From Minwuia thermotolerans (GTDB lineage Bacteria > Pseudomonadota > Alphaproteobacteria > Minwuiales > Minwuiaceae), in contig BQJF01000001.1 of NCBI GenBank assembly GCA_021604565.1, positions 62,001 to 126,000 of the forward strand: a DNA stretch of 64,000 nt, read 5' to 3'. Position 1 is the stretch's first letter. Every line of letters starts with the position of its first letter. Position numbers and translations under genes: made by a program. The notes under the pieces were generated by a model, which was not told the origin of the DNA, ran no database searches, and saw nothing but the letters and a program-made list of their open reading frames with translations. Below are positions 44,426 to 52,487 of the stretch, in pieces.

Positions 44426-44453
44426 CTGCGGTGCGCCGACGCGATACTGACAA

Positions 44454-45305
44454 TCAGGTCTCCAGGCGGTAGGCGTCGCCGTCGCGTTTCAGGTGCCCGG
44501 CGGTGACACCGGCGAAGTGGGTGCCGATGATCAGCACCGGCTGGTCTGCCAGTTCGTCGAACACCCGGTCGCGGGTCGCCTTCGATTCCGTCGGGTCGTA
44601 ATCGACGGTCGCGCACCATTCGGTATGGGCCATCTGGCAGGGATGATGAACGAAGTCGCCGGTGATCATCGCCTTCTCGCCCTTCGACTCGATCATGACC
44701 GAAACATGGCCCGGCGTGTGCCCGTGGGTCGGTTTCAGGGACACCTCCGGGCAGATCTGATGCGTAGTGGTGACGAAGTCGACCAGCCCGGCGTCGAACA
44801 CCGGCTGTACGGAATCATCGAAGATCACGCGGCTCTCCTCGTCCGTGTCCTGGTCCCGCCAGTAGTCGAACTCCGGTGTGGCCATCAGGTAGCGGGCATT
44901 GGCGAAGGTCGGCACCCACTTGCCGTCCACCAGCATGGTGTTCCAGCCGACATGATCGACATGCAGATGCGTGCACATGACGGTGTCGATGCTCTCGACC
45001 GGGTAACCTGCGGCGGCCATGTCCTCCAGAAAGGGCTTCTGCAGGTTGGTCCAGTTGGGATTGGCGCGCTGCTTGTCGTTGCCGATGCAGGTATCGACGA
45101 CGATCCGCCGATCCGGCGTCTCGATCACCAGCGCATGGATCGACATGATCAGCCGCCCCTCCGGCGTCATGAAATGCGGCTGCAGCCATTCGAGGGGCAG
45201 GCAGGCCTCCTTGGTGGCCTGCGGCAGGATGAAACGGGTTCCGCCCGCGACCTCCATCTCCACCACCTTCGTCACCTTCACGTCACCGATTTGCCAGCTC
45301 TGCAT
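44454..45305 (-). CDS. metallo-beta-lactamase-fold hydrolase
   Basis: A 283-residue protein with CTHLHVDHVGWNTM (His113, His115, Asp117, His118 as metal ligands), PTHGHTPGHVSVMIESKG (next His), TGDFVHHPCQ (bridging Asp) and LIIGTHFAG (last His). This order matches the branch with methyl parathion hydrolase and AHL-lactonase-like enzymes, which open lactones or cleave esters. No signal peptide. GGGAGGGCGGGAAC precedes the ATG. It is divergent from the tRNA-Thr gene. Confidence 0.87.
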   Translation of the reverse strand: MQSWQIGDVKVTKVVEMEVAGGTRFILPQATKEACLPLEWLQPHFMTPEGRLIMSIHALVIETPDRRIVVDTCIGNDKQRANPNWTNLQKPFLEDMAAAGYPVESIDTVMCTHLHVDHVGWNTMLVDGKWVPTFANARYLMATPEFDYWRDQDTDEESRVIFDDSVQPVFDAGLVDFVTTTHQICPEVSLKPTHGHTPGHVSVMIESKGEKAMITGDFVHHPCQMAHTEWCATVDYDPTESKATRDRVFDELADQPVLIIGTHFAGVTAGHLKRDGDAYRLET

Positions 45306-45395
45306 GTTCCCGCCCTCCCCGACGATGAAAATTCCCGCGCTGCCGCGCGTCGCCCCGTGACATTGGCAGTTTTTTCCGGTAGTCGAAAGCACCAA

Positions 45396-45471
45396 GCCGA
45401 CGTGGCTCAATTGGTAGAGCAACCGCCTTGTAAGCGGTAGGTTGGGGGTTCAAGTCCCTCCGTCGGCACCA
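45396..45471 (+). tRNA. tRNA-Thr (anticodon TGT)
   Basis: Complete cloverleaf of 76 nt including an encoded CCA. Acceptor GCCGACG (45396-45402) pairs with CGTCGGC (45461-45467); the discriminator is A at 45468 and CCA follows. The anticodon stem is ACCGC/GCGGT round the loop CTTGTAA, giving anticodon TGT, which reads ACA threonine codons. The T-loop is GGTTCAAGT-like (GTTCAAGTC). D-arm GCTC...GAGC is intact. Confidence 0.97.
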
Positions 45472-45493
45472 TCCCCCCGAATGGACACAATGA

Positions 45494-46387
45494 TCAGGCG
45501 GCAACCTCGACCTGAGTCGGTGGCTGTTCAGCCGTCAGACCATCGAACGGCTGCTTGCAGGTCGCGACGAAACCGTCGATGTCCAGGGCGTTCATGCCGG
45601 GTTCCAGCGGGAACTCCAGCACCTCCGTCACCCGTGCCAGGCCGAAGAAGACATAGGCGGCGACCGCCACGATGACGGGCGCGAACCAGCCTGCAATGTC
45701 GATGGTGGCGAAGGGCAGCAGCAGGCAGAACAGGGTGCAGGTCCGCTTCACCAGCAACGAATAGACAAACGGCAGCGGCGTGTTCTGCAACCGCTGCAAT
45801 CCGGCCTTTGCATGCTCCAGTTGATGCAGACGGTCGGAGAAGGCGCGCAGGCCGAATTCGGAAAGCTGCTGGCGTTGCGCGCAGTGATGCAGATACGCCG
45901 CGCAACTGCCCAGTGCGGGGCGATGCGACGGCAAGGGCTCACGCCCGATCGCGGCGATCTCGTCGATGAAACCGTGCACATGGGCCTGAACCGCCATGCG
46001 GTCGTCTGCAGACGCAAGAAACAGGGTCGTGTCCCGGTCGATGCTGCGCACCTGTCCGATGACGCTGCCCCAGACCTTCCGCGCCTCCCACCAGCGCTCG
46101 TAGGCCGCGAAGTTGCGGAAGCCCAGGAACAGCGAGAGGGCGACGCCAAAGATCGCGAAGGGTGCGAAGCTGGTCTGCGGGACGCTCACCCCCGTGCCAC
46201 TGGCTGCCACCAGGGCGGCGGTCAATGCCGCGAAACCGATGATGTAGGGCAGTACGGCAGGGACGACCGAACCGCGCAGGGCGACCAGTTGGTAGAAGAA
46301 CGATGGATTGCGGCGCAGTGGCGTGGACAAGGCCCCGACCTCCGGAACAGTACGGTTGATGTGGGTAGGCGGCGAGCCGGGCCTCAA
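45494..46387 (-). CDS. bestrophin-like (RFP-TM/UPF0187) membrane channel
   Basis: A 297-residue inner-membrane protein of the bacterial bestrophin family. Early hydrophobic helices (VVPAVLPYIIGFAALTAALVA and FAPFAIFGVALSLFLGFRNFAAYERWWEARKVWGSVIGQVRSIDR, the family hallmark) are followed by a cytosolic helical part. Two later helices (LLVKRTCTLFCLLLPFATIDI and FAPVIVAVAAYVFFGLARVTEVLEFPL) lead to the C terminus (EPGMNALDID). Such pentamers are anion or cation channels. The start is TTG overlapping the boxR stop as TTGA, so it is co-translated with the benzoate regulator. A role in ion balance during benzoate use is inference. Confidence 0.83.
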   Translation of the reverse strand: MRPGSPPTHINRTVPEVGALSTPLRRNPSFFYQLVALRGSVVPAVLPYIIGFAALTAALVAASGTGVSVPQTSFAPFAIFGVALSLFLGFRNFAAYERWWEARKVWGSVIGQVRSIDRDTTLFLASADDRMAVQAHVHGFIDEIAAIGREPLPSHRPALGSCAAYLHHCAQRQQLSEFGLRAFSDRLHQLEHAKAGLQRLQNTPLPFVYSLLVKRTCTLFCLLLPFATIDIAGWFAPVIVAVAAYVFFGLARVTEVLEFPLEPGMNALDIDGFVATCKQPFDGLTAEQPPTQVEVAA

Positions 46388-47301
46388 TCGAGGAAGCCAC
46401 GCTCCGCGATGAGTGTGAGCAGGTGTTTCAGCGAGGTCTCGCGCGTCTGGCCGCTGGTGTCCAGCCGGGCCTGTGCCCGGTCGTAGAGCATCTCCCGGCT
46501 CGTCAGCAGCGAACGGAGCTGGGTCATGGCCTCCGGGTTGCCAGCCATCGGGCGTTCGTCGCCCTGCGCCCTGACCCGCTGCATGTGTTCGTCGGGCGCG
46601 GCCTTCAGCCAGATGGTGTGGAAGCGGGTCAGCAGGGTCTGATAGGTGCGCGGCTCCGCCACGATGCCCCCCGCGACAGCCAGGATCATCCGGTCATGGG
46701 TGGCGATGATGCGCTCCAGCGCCTCAGCCTCCAGCGTGCGGTAACCTTCGGGACCATAGAGCCCCATGATCTCGGCGATCTCCATGCCGCCATGGGCCTC
46801 GATCTCGCGGTTCAGTTCGACAAATGGCAGATCCAGCGCGGCGCCCGCCATCCGGCCGAGCGTTGACTTGCCCGCACCACGCAGGCCGATCAGGCAGATG
46901 CGGTTGGCGCGCCGGGATGCTTCCGGTTCCGGATCGAGCGCCCGCAGCACCGCCTCCTGCGTGTTGCGGTCGGCAGAGCGAAACAGGTCCGCGACCCGCA
47001 GCGCCTCCGAACTCCAGGGATCATCCTCCCCAACCAGCCATTCGATGCGATGGTCCAGAGCCAGGGCAACGCGTTTCAGCAGACCGATTGAGATGTTGCC
47101 GGCACCGCTTTCAAGCTGGGCCAGGTAACGCGGCGAGACACCGGAAATCTCCGACAGCACGCGGCGGGGAATGCCCTTGCGCTCCCGCGCCTTCCTGACA
47201 CGCTCCCCCACCTGCAGCATCAGATCGGCGACAGCACGATCCGGGGAGGCCGCATCATCGACCTGTGTCACCTCTCCGCTGAAGGTCGCGATTTCCGCCA
47301 T
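46384..47301 (-). CDS. boxR: BoxR-type transcriptional regulator (XRE HTH plus shikimate-kinase-like domain)
   Basis: A 305-residue regulator with the unusual two-domain plan of BzdR/BoxR. An XRE helix-turn-helix (about 33-90: VRKARERKGIPRRVLSEISGVSPRYLAQLESGAGNIS) is joined by a linker to a shikimate-kinase-like domain (about 132-300) with Walker A GLRGAGKS at 139-146. In Azoarcus proteins of this kind the kinase-like domain binds benzoyl-CoA, which releases repression. It sits directly after boxA and before the bestrophin gene, with its own TGCA-N6-TGCA site 14 bp before the ATG, so it is probably autoregulated and represses the four cluster promoters. Confidence 0.93.
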   Translation of the reverse strand: MAEIATFSGEVTQVDDAASPDRAVADLMLQVGERVRKARERKGIPRRVLSEISGVSPRYLAQLESGAGNISIGLLKRVALALDHRIEWLVGEDDPWSSEALRVADLFRSADRNTQEAVLRALDPEPEASRRANRICLIGLRGAGKSTLGRMAGAALDLPFVELNREIEAHGGMEIAEIMGLYGPEGYRTLEAEALERIIATHDRMILAVAGGIVAEPRTYQTLLTRFHTIWLKAAPDEHMQRVRAQGDERPMAGNPEAMTQLRSLLTSREMLYDRAQARLDTSGQTRETSLKHLLTLIAERGFLD

Positions 47302-47314
47302 GCCGACTCACCCT

Positions 47315-47328
47315 TGCAATATAATGCA
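47315..47328 (-). promoter_or_regulatory. BoxR operator overlapping the boxR promoter -10
   Basis: TGCA-N6-TGCA, read on the minus strand as TGCA-TTATAT-TGCA. The six central bases look like a -10 hexamer. The site is 14 bp before the boxR start, so the leader would be very short. Outer bases extend the symmetry (TTGCA...TGCAA). No good -35 is seen. The TGCA repeat is the reported recognition unit of BzdR/BoxR-type proteins; binding here is inferred. Confidence 0.7.
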
Positions 47329-47420
47329 ACAAACTAGCCCGGGTTCCGCCGAATGCAATGATGCAGATCAATCGGCGTGGTGAACCGCCCTCTTGCCGCC
47401 CCGGTCGTCGTGCCCGGACC

Positions 47421-48608
47421 TCAGTAGGTCTCGACGTGGTAGCGGCCCGCTTCCCGCATGGCGTCACGCATGGAAAGCCACTGTTCGCCAATGCTCTCGG
47501 CTATGCTCACGAAGGCCTTCTCCACGCCTTCCTCCATGCCCCGCAGTCCGCAGATGTAGATGTGGGTATTCGGATCGACCAGCAGGTCGGCCACCTTCTC
47601 CTGCTCTGCCAGCAGCCGGTCCTGCACGTACTCCTTCGGCTGACCTTCGAGGCGGCTGTAGACCAGATGCTGTCCCAGCAGGGTTGACGGCACCTTCTTC
47701 AGCGGCCCGAAATAGGGCAGTGCCTTCGGTGATCGCGCACCGAAGAACATGGTCATGGCGCCGGAGTTGCCTGCCATGGCCCTCTGGCGACGCATCGTGA
47801 AGGCCCGCATGGGGGCGGAGCCGGTGCCGGTGCAGATCAGCAGCAGCCGCGCCTTGGGGTCATCCGGCATCAGGAAGGTCGCGCCGAACGGGCCGGTGAC
47901 GCGCACCTCGTCCCCCTGCGCCAGGTCGCAGACATAGTTCGAACAGAGGCCCTGATCCTCCCGCTTCACGGTCAGGGACAGATTGTTGTAGTTGGCCCTC
48001 TCTCCGTCGCGCGGGCTGGAAACGGAATAGAGTCGCGGCAGGTGCGGGTTGCCGTTTTCGTCCTCGCCCGGTGGAATGATGCCGATGGACTGCCCCTCCA
48101 GCACCGGGAAGGTCTGCCCGGCGAAGTCGAGGATGATGTGGCGGACGTCGTGCGACGGATCGTCGGTCAGGCGATAGTTGCCCTGCACCTTGGCCACGGC
48201 GGGCTTGCCCAGGTTGTACATGTTGATCGTCGGCTTCTGCGCCGAGGCCGGGGCCTTCGCCTTGCCACCGGCGCCCTTGTGCGCCTCCGCCAGCAGGGCG
48301 GCCATGGCGTCGTCCAGTGCCTCGACGCTGGTACTTGCTTCGTCCGCGCCCAGTTCCGCCTGCTCCGGCAGTTCGGTGAATTCATACTGGTCGGAAAGTG
48401 AATAGGGCTCCCGCACCACGCGCCATTCATCGATGGAGCCGGTCGGGCAGACCGGGATGCAGTCCATGCAGAAGTTGCATATCTCGGCATTCACCACGAC
48501 GTTGTTGTCGTCATGCTCGATGGCCCCGATGGGACAGGTCATCTCGCAGGTGTAGCAGCGGATGCAGATTTCCGGGTCGATCAGATGCTGTTTCAGCGGC
48601 TTGTTCAT
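47421..48608 (-). CDS. boxA: benzoyl-CoA 2,3-epoxidase reductase subunit BoxA
   Basis: A 395-residue reductase passing electrons from NADPH to the BoxB epoxidase. Two 4Fe-4S ferredoxin motifs come first (Cys15, 18, 21, 25 and Cys44, 47, 50, 54). A linker rich in Ala/Lys (about 110-150) leads to an FNR-type module with RLYSVSS (FAD), GTGSAPMRAF (NADP pyrophosphate) and YICGLRGMEEGVE. This domain order is diagnostic of BoxA. The start at 48608 has GAGGTGACACG upstream; an earlier in-frame ATG would overlap boxB and add an unrelated N terminus. It is the last box enzyme gene, 89 bp after boxB. Confidence 0.95.
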   Translation of the reverse strand: MNKPLKQHLIDPEICIRCYTCEMTCPIGAIEHDDNNVVVNAEICNFCMDCIPVCPTGSIDEWRVVREPYSLSDQYEFTELPEQAELGADEASTSVEALDDAMAALLAEAHKGAGGKAKAPASAQKPTINMYNLGKPAVAKVQGNYRLTDDPSHDVRHIILDFAGQTFPVLEGQSIGIIPPGEDENGNPHLPRLYSVSSPRDGERANYNNLSLTVKREDQGLCSNYVCDLAQGDEVRVTGPFGATFLMPDDPKARLLLICTGTGSAPMRAFTMRRQRAMAGNSGAMTMFFGARSPKALPYFGPLKKVPSTLLGQHLVYSRLEGQPKEYVQDRLLAEQEKVADLLVDPNTHIYICGLRGMEEGVEKAFVSIAESIGEQWLSMRDAMREAGRYHVETY

Positions 48609-48697
48609 CGTGTCACCTCGCTTCCCTGATCGACATCGTTTCGGATCGGTTCCGGCTTCGGACGCAGGGAGCGGACCATGCCCCTCCCCGCCCTGCA

Positions 48698-50149
48698 TCA
48701 CGCAGCGTGAAGCTGCACGTACTCGAAGTCACCCGGCTTGCTGTCGATACCGACCTTCGGTGCGGCGATCCAGCTTGCATAGGCGCCCGGTTCCGTGACC
48801 GGTTTCATCAGCGACTGGATGAATTCTCCATCCGCCTTTGTCGGCAGCCACTGGGCGACATTTGCATCCCAGGTTTCCTGGCTGATCAGATCGCCGGCCG
48901 GATTGGCCTTCACAGCCGCGAAGACACCGATCTGGCGATGGAACGCCTCGTCCGGCAGGGTCAGTTCGAAATCGACACCGGCCTTCTGGATGATCTTGTT
49001 CCAGCGGCCGACACCACCGGCGGCGTCACGGATGTAGTCATCCCTCAGGCGCATGTTGATCGCCGTCAGGGCCGGTACTTCCTCCGCCACCACGGCCCCG
49101 TCACGCACGGTCCGCACGACATAGGTGTCGTTCTTCAACTGGTGATCATCATCGATCCGCGTCTCCATGTAGCGCCCCTTGATGCCTGCGTTGAAGGCAT
49201 TGGCGGCATTGGTGGAGACTTCCTGGCCGAACAGGTCCAGCGACAGCGAATAATGCAGGTTCAGCTTCTTCTGCATCGTCGGCAGGTCGATCACGCCCAG
49301 TTCGCGGATGCGGTCGACGTCCGTCGGATCAGTGATCCCGGCCTTGTTCATCGCCTCGACAGTGGCCTGGATCGTCCGCCCGACACCGGTTTCGCCCACG
49401 AACATGTGGTGCGCTTCCTCGGTCAGCATGAAGCGGCAGGTGCGGCTGAGCGGATCGAAACCGGACTGGGCCAGCGACTCAAGCTGCATCTTGCCGTCAC
49501 GGTCGGTGAAATAGGTGAACATGAAGAACGACAGCCAGTCCGGCGTTTCCTCGTTGAAGGCACCCAGCATGCGCGGGGTCTCGTCAGAACCGGACTGGCG
49601 GCGCAGCAGGTCATCGGCTTCCTCGCGCCCGTCCTTGCCGAAGTACTTGTGCAGCAGATAGACCATCGCCCAGAGGTGACGCCCCTCTTCCACATTGACC
49701 TGGAAGAGGTTGCGCAGGTCGTAGAGGCTGGGTGCCGTGCGGCCCAGGAAGCGCTGCTGTTCCACCGAGCCGGGCTCCGTATCGCCCTGGATGACGATCA
49801 GGCGCTTCAGCATGTTACGGTACTCGCCCGGCACTTCCTGCCAGGCCGGCTCACCCAGATGCTCGCCGAAGGGGATCTTCCGATCCTCCACCTGCGGTGC
49901 CAGCAGCACGCCCCAGCGGTATTCCGGCATCTTCACGTGACCGAACTTGGCCCAGCCCTTCGGGTCCACCGAGACGGCGGTGCGCAGATAGACAGGGCTT
50001 TCCTGGAAGTTCTGCGGAATCAGGTTGTTCCACCAGTTGATGTAGCCCGGATGCCAGCGCTCCAGCGCCTTCAGCACCTTCCTGTCCGACGACAGGCCGA
50101 CATTGTTGGGGATCTGCGTGTCGTAGCTGACGTTGATGAGATCGGTCAT
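48698..50149 (-). CDS. boxB: benzoyl-CoA 2,3-epoxidase oxygenase subunit BoxB
   Basis: Di-iron oxygenase of 483 residues that makes 2,3-epoxybenzoyl-CoA with O2 and electrons from BoxA. The ligand set known from BoxB is present at a constant offset: Gln121, Glu125, Glu155, His158 (EEGRH), Asp216, Glu245 and His248 (EEAHH). Length equals the family standard. It lies between boxC (66 bp upstream, across a stem-loop) and boxA. All residues expected for activity are intact, so this is a working enzyme rather than the longer related phenylacetyl-CoA epoxidase. Confidence 0.97.
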   Translation of the reverse strand: MTDLINVSYDTQIPNNVGLSSDRKVLKALERWHPGYINWWNNLIPQNFQESPVYLRTAVSVDPKGWAKFGHVKMPEYRWGVLLAPQVEDRKIPFGEHLGEPAWQEVPGEYRNMLKRLIVIQGDTEPGSVEQQRFLGRTAPSLYDLRNLFQVNVEEGRHLWAMVYLLHKYFGKDGREEADDLLRRQSGSDETPRMLGAFNEETPDWLSFFMFTYFTDRDGKMQLESLAQSGFDPLSRTCRFMLTEEAHHMFVGETGVGRTIQATVEAMNKAGITDPTDVDRIRELGVIDLPTMQKKLNLHYSLSLDLFGQEVSTNAANAFNAGIKGRYMETRIDDDHQLKNDTYVVRTVRDGAVVAEEVPALTAINMRLRDDYIRDAAGGVGRWNKIIQKAGVDFELTLPDEAFHRQIGVFAAVKANPAGDLISQETWDANVAQWLPTKADGEFIQSLMKPVTEPGAYASWIAAPKVGIDSKPGDFEYVQLHAA

Positions 50150-50165
50150 TTGTCTCTCCTGTATT

Positions 50166-50201
50166 CAGGCGGTCGCCGCGGGCGGTCCCGCGACGGCCCT
50201 G
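50166..50201 (-). other. intercistronic stem-loop between boxC and boxB
   Basis: GCGGG (50178-50182) pairs with CCCGC (50187-50191) round a 4-nt loop. GTC/GAC and CAGG/CCTG pairs extend it after a 3-nt bulge, giving a stable hairpin in the 66-bp spacer. No T-run follows. It could set mRNA stability or the boxC:boxB ratio rather than end transcription. Confidence 0.5.
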
Positions 50202-50215
50202 AAGGGTTCAAGCGC

Positions 50216-51877
50216 TCAGACACGCTCCATGTTGTACTTGCCGCGAATGCCGGTGCCATAGCTCTGCAGTGCGCCATCCGCACCAACCGCATTCGGGCGC
50301 TGGAAGATCCAGTTCTGCCAGGCCGTCAGTCGTCCGAAGATACGGGTCTCCATCGTCTCCGGACCAGCAAAGCGCAGGTTGGCCTCCATGCCCGTCATCG
50401 CATCGGGCGAGAAACTGGCGCGTTCTTCCAGGAAGATCCTGACCTCGTCCTCCCAGTCGATGTCGTCCAGGATCATGGTCACCAGACCAAGCTCGGAAGC
50501 CTCTTCCGCCTCCAGCGACGCACCTTTCTGCGCCTCCGCCGTCGCCACCGATTCCGGCTCGCCGAGGAAACGGGTCTGCAGCCGGGTCAGACCGTTACCC
50601 ATCGGGAACGGCCCGAAGTTGGCGTCCGTCAGGGTCACGGTTGCCACGGGGCGGTTATCGCCCTCGAACTCGCCTTCCATCATGTAGGACCGGTCAACCG
50701 CGAACAGGATCTCGGCCAGGATACCCGCGAAGCAGGAGCCGTTTTCCACCAGTGCCACCAGGGAGCGGGAGGTCACGTCGATCCGTTTCAGGATACGCTT
50801 CCAGTACCGCAGCACCTCGTTGGCCAGCCAGTGATCGGCATCATTCATCAGCACGGCTTCATGCGCCGCCAGCAGCACCGGGTCGCCCTGGGTGCGGAAT
50901 ACCATCAGGCCCAGTTCCATCTCGTTCAGCCGCAGGTGCAGGATGGCATCATCCAGTTCCCGCGCCATGCGCAGCATGTAGGCCTGATCTCCCTGCGCCT
51001 GGAACGCGGCCATGTCGCCGGGTGCGTCGGCGTCAGGACCATGAATCGTGATCGTTGCCTTGCGGCTCGCCCTGTCGACCGCGACCTCGACCGATGAATA
51101 GGTCACGGAACCATCGTCGCCGAACGTGCGATCAAGGAGACCCAGCTTCACGCCTTCGGCAACGTCAGCCTTCGGCGAAGCCTCCGCAAACTCCAGCGCA
51201 CGCTCTTTCACGGTCTCGTCGAACTTCGAATTCGGGATGACCTCGTCCACCAGACGCCAGTCCTTCGCCTTGCGGCCCTTCACCCCTTCCTCGATGGAGC
51301 AGAAGATGTCGGCGAGATCGCGGCGTACCTTGCGCTTGTCGGTCACGCGGGTCAGGCCGCCGGTGCCGGGCAACACCGCCAGCAGCGGCACCTCCGGTAG
51401 CGCGACCGAGGAGGTCGAGTCGTCTGTCAGCATGATGTGGTTGCAGGCAATGGCGAGCTCGTAGCCGCCGCCCGCGCAGGCCCCCTTCACGGCTGCGATG
51501 TACTTCTGGCCGCTGTCGGCCTCCGCCGCCTCGTAGGTGTTGCGGGTCTCGTTGGTGAACTTGCAGAAATTGACCTTGTGGCTGTGCGCCGCGCCGCCAA
51601 GCATGCGGATGTTGGCACCGGCGCAGAAGACCTTGTCCTTGCCCGACTGCATGACCACGACCTTGACCTCGGGATGCTCGAACCGCATGCGCTGGACAAT
51701 GTCCGCCAGCTCGATATCGACACCGAGGTCGTAGGAGTTCAGCTTCAGCTCGTAGCCATCGAACAGCCCGGCTGTCTCGTCCACATCCATGATCAGATTG
51801 GCAACCGGGCCATCATACTCCAGGCGCCAGTGACGGTACTTCGACGGGTCGGTCTGAAAGTCTATGACCTTGGTCAT
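50216..51877 (-). CDS. boxC: 2,3-epoxybenzoyl-CoA dihydrolase BoxC
   Basis: A 553-residue double-crotonase protein that opens the epoxide ring and, with two waters, releases formate to give 3,4-dehydroadipyl-CoA semialdehyde. Seen: KVFCAGANIRMLGG (oxyanion hole of the first crotonase half) and GACAGGGYELAIACNHIMLTDDSTSSVALPEVPLLAVLPGTGGLTRV (active-site helix). The second half has GSCFAGILAEILFAVDRSYM. Length and the extended C terminus (RLTAWQNWIFQRPNAVG) are specific to BoxC. It is first of the boxCBA run, with GAGAGGAGA before its ATG and the operator-promoter 30 bp upstream. Confidence 0.96.
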   Translation of the reverse strand: MTKVIDFQTDPSKYRHWRLEYDGPVANLIMDVDETAGLFDGYELKLNSYDLGVDIELADIVQRMRFEHPEVKVVVMQSGKDKVFCAGANIRMLGGAAHSHKVNFCKFTNETRNTYEAAEADSGQKYIAAVKGACAGGGYELAIACNHIMLTDDSTSSVALPEVPLLAVLPGTGGLTRVTDKRKVRRDLADIFCSIEEGVKGRKAKDWRLVDEVIPNSKFDETVKERALEFAEASPKADVAEGVKLGLLDRTFGDDGSVTYSSVEVAVDRASRKATITIHGPDADAPGDMAAFQAQGDQAYMLRMARELDDAILHLRLNEMELGLMVFRTQGDPVLLAAHEAVLMNDADHWLANEVLRYWKRILKRIDVTSRSLVALVENGSCFAGILAEILFAVDRSYMMEGEFEGDNRPVATVTLTDANFGPFPMGNGLTRLQTRFLGEPESVATAEAQKGASLEAEEASELGLVTMILDDIDWEDEVRIFLEERASFSPDAMTGMEANLRFAGPETMETRIFGRLTAWQNWIFQRPNAVGADGALQSYGTGIRGKYNMERV

Positions 51878-51906
51878 GACGAAGTCTCCTCTCGTGTTCC
51901 ATTGCC

Positions 51907-51960
51907 TGCACTATAGTGCGATCAGGCCCTTGCGTAAAGCGCAATATGCATAATATTGCC
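51907..51960 (-). promoter_or_regulatory. boxC promoter with BoxR operators
   Basis: On the minus strand a -35-like TTTACG (51938-51933) and a -10-like TATAGT (51915-51910) are separated by exactly 17 nt. The -10 lies inside CGCA-CTATAG-TGCA (51920-51907), one base from the TGCA-N6-TGCA consensus. A second one-off site, TGCA-N6-TGCC on the plus strand, is at 51947-51960, 40 bp upstream. A bound repressor would cover the -10 directly. This and the AT-rich flank to about 52030 fill the gap before the DUF309 gene. Confidence 0.7.
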
Positions 51961-52031
51961 AATTACAATTATTGTTATAAATCAATTATATACATTCAAC
52001 GAAACAAATTTGCAGGCGTTATTGAGCATTA

Positions 52032-52481
52032 TTATGCATATTTTGCCTGCTCCACAGCCTGCCAGAAACCCTTGATGTCCATCTGGCCGAGACCAAGGCC
52101 CGGCAAACCGCCCCGCGCGACACCTTCCGCGATCCTGTCCGTTGCGATCTGCCGCAGACGCGCCGCCGCTGTTTCGCGTTGCATCACCTTTTTCAGCCCC
52201 GCATTGGCAAGCTGGATAAGCCCCTGACAGAGCACCCGTTCCGCAGAGTTCGGTGGCAGCGCCAGCCAGACCGCCTCCAGCACCTCATGCGCCTCCCAGA
52301 AATATCCGTCGCGCAGGAAATCGAGACCGAAGGTCCAGGCTGCCGTGGTTGTCAGGCGATCAGCCGGAACAGCGTCCACTGTCGCGCGGATGGCAGCCAG
52401 TTCCGGCCCGGCGTGTTCCGGTGTCCGACCGGGCTGGAACGCATGGGGTGGTCGCCATTCGGCGGGCGGCAGTTGTTCCAC
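52032..52481 (-). CDS. DUF309 domain protein in the benzoate operon
   Basis: A 149-residue protein whose core FGLDFLRDGYFWEAHEVLEAVWLALPPNSAERVLCQGLIQLANAGLK is the DUF309 signature. The His/Glu of EAHEVLE and the following Trp are the invariant residues. Helical protein of unknown biochemistry; the conserved polar cluster hints at catalysis or metal binding. The GTG start is 6 bp after the benzoate-CoA ligase stop, so it is co-transcribed with it. An accessory role in benzoate use is suggested only by this position. Confidence 0.82.
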   Translation of the reverse strand: MEQLPPAEWRPPHAFQPGRTPEHAGPELAAIRATVDAVPADRLTTTAAWTFGLDFLRDGYFWEAHEVLEAVWLALPPNSAERVLCQGLIQLANAGLKKVMQRETAAARLRQIATDRIAEGVARGGLPGLGLGQMDIKGFWQAVEQAKYA

Positions 52482-52487
52482 AACGGC

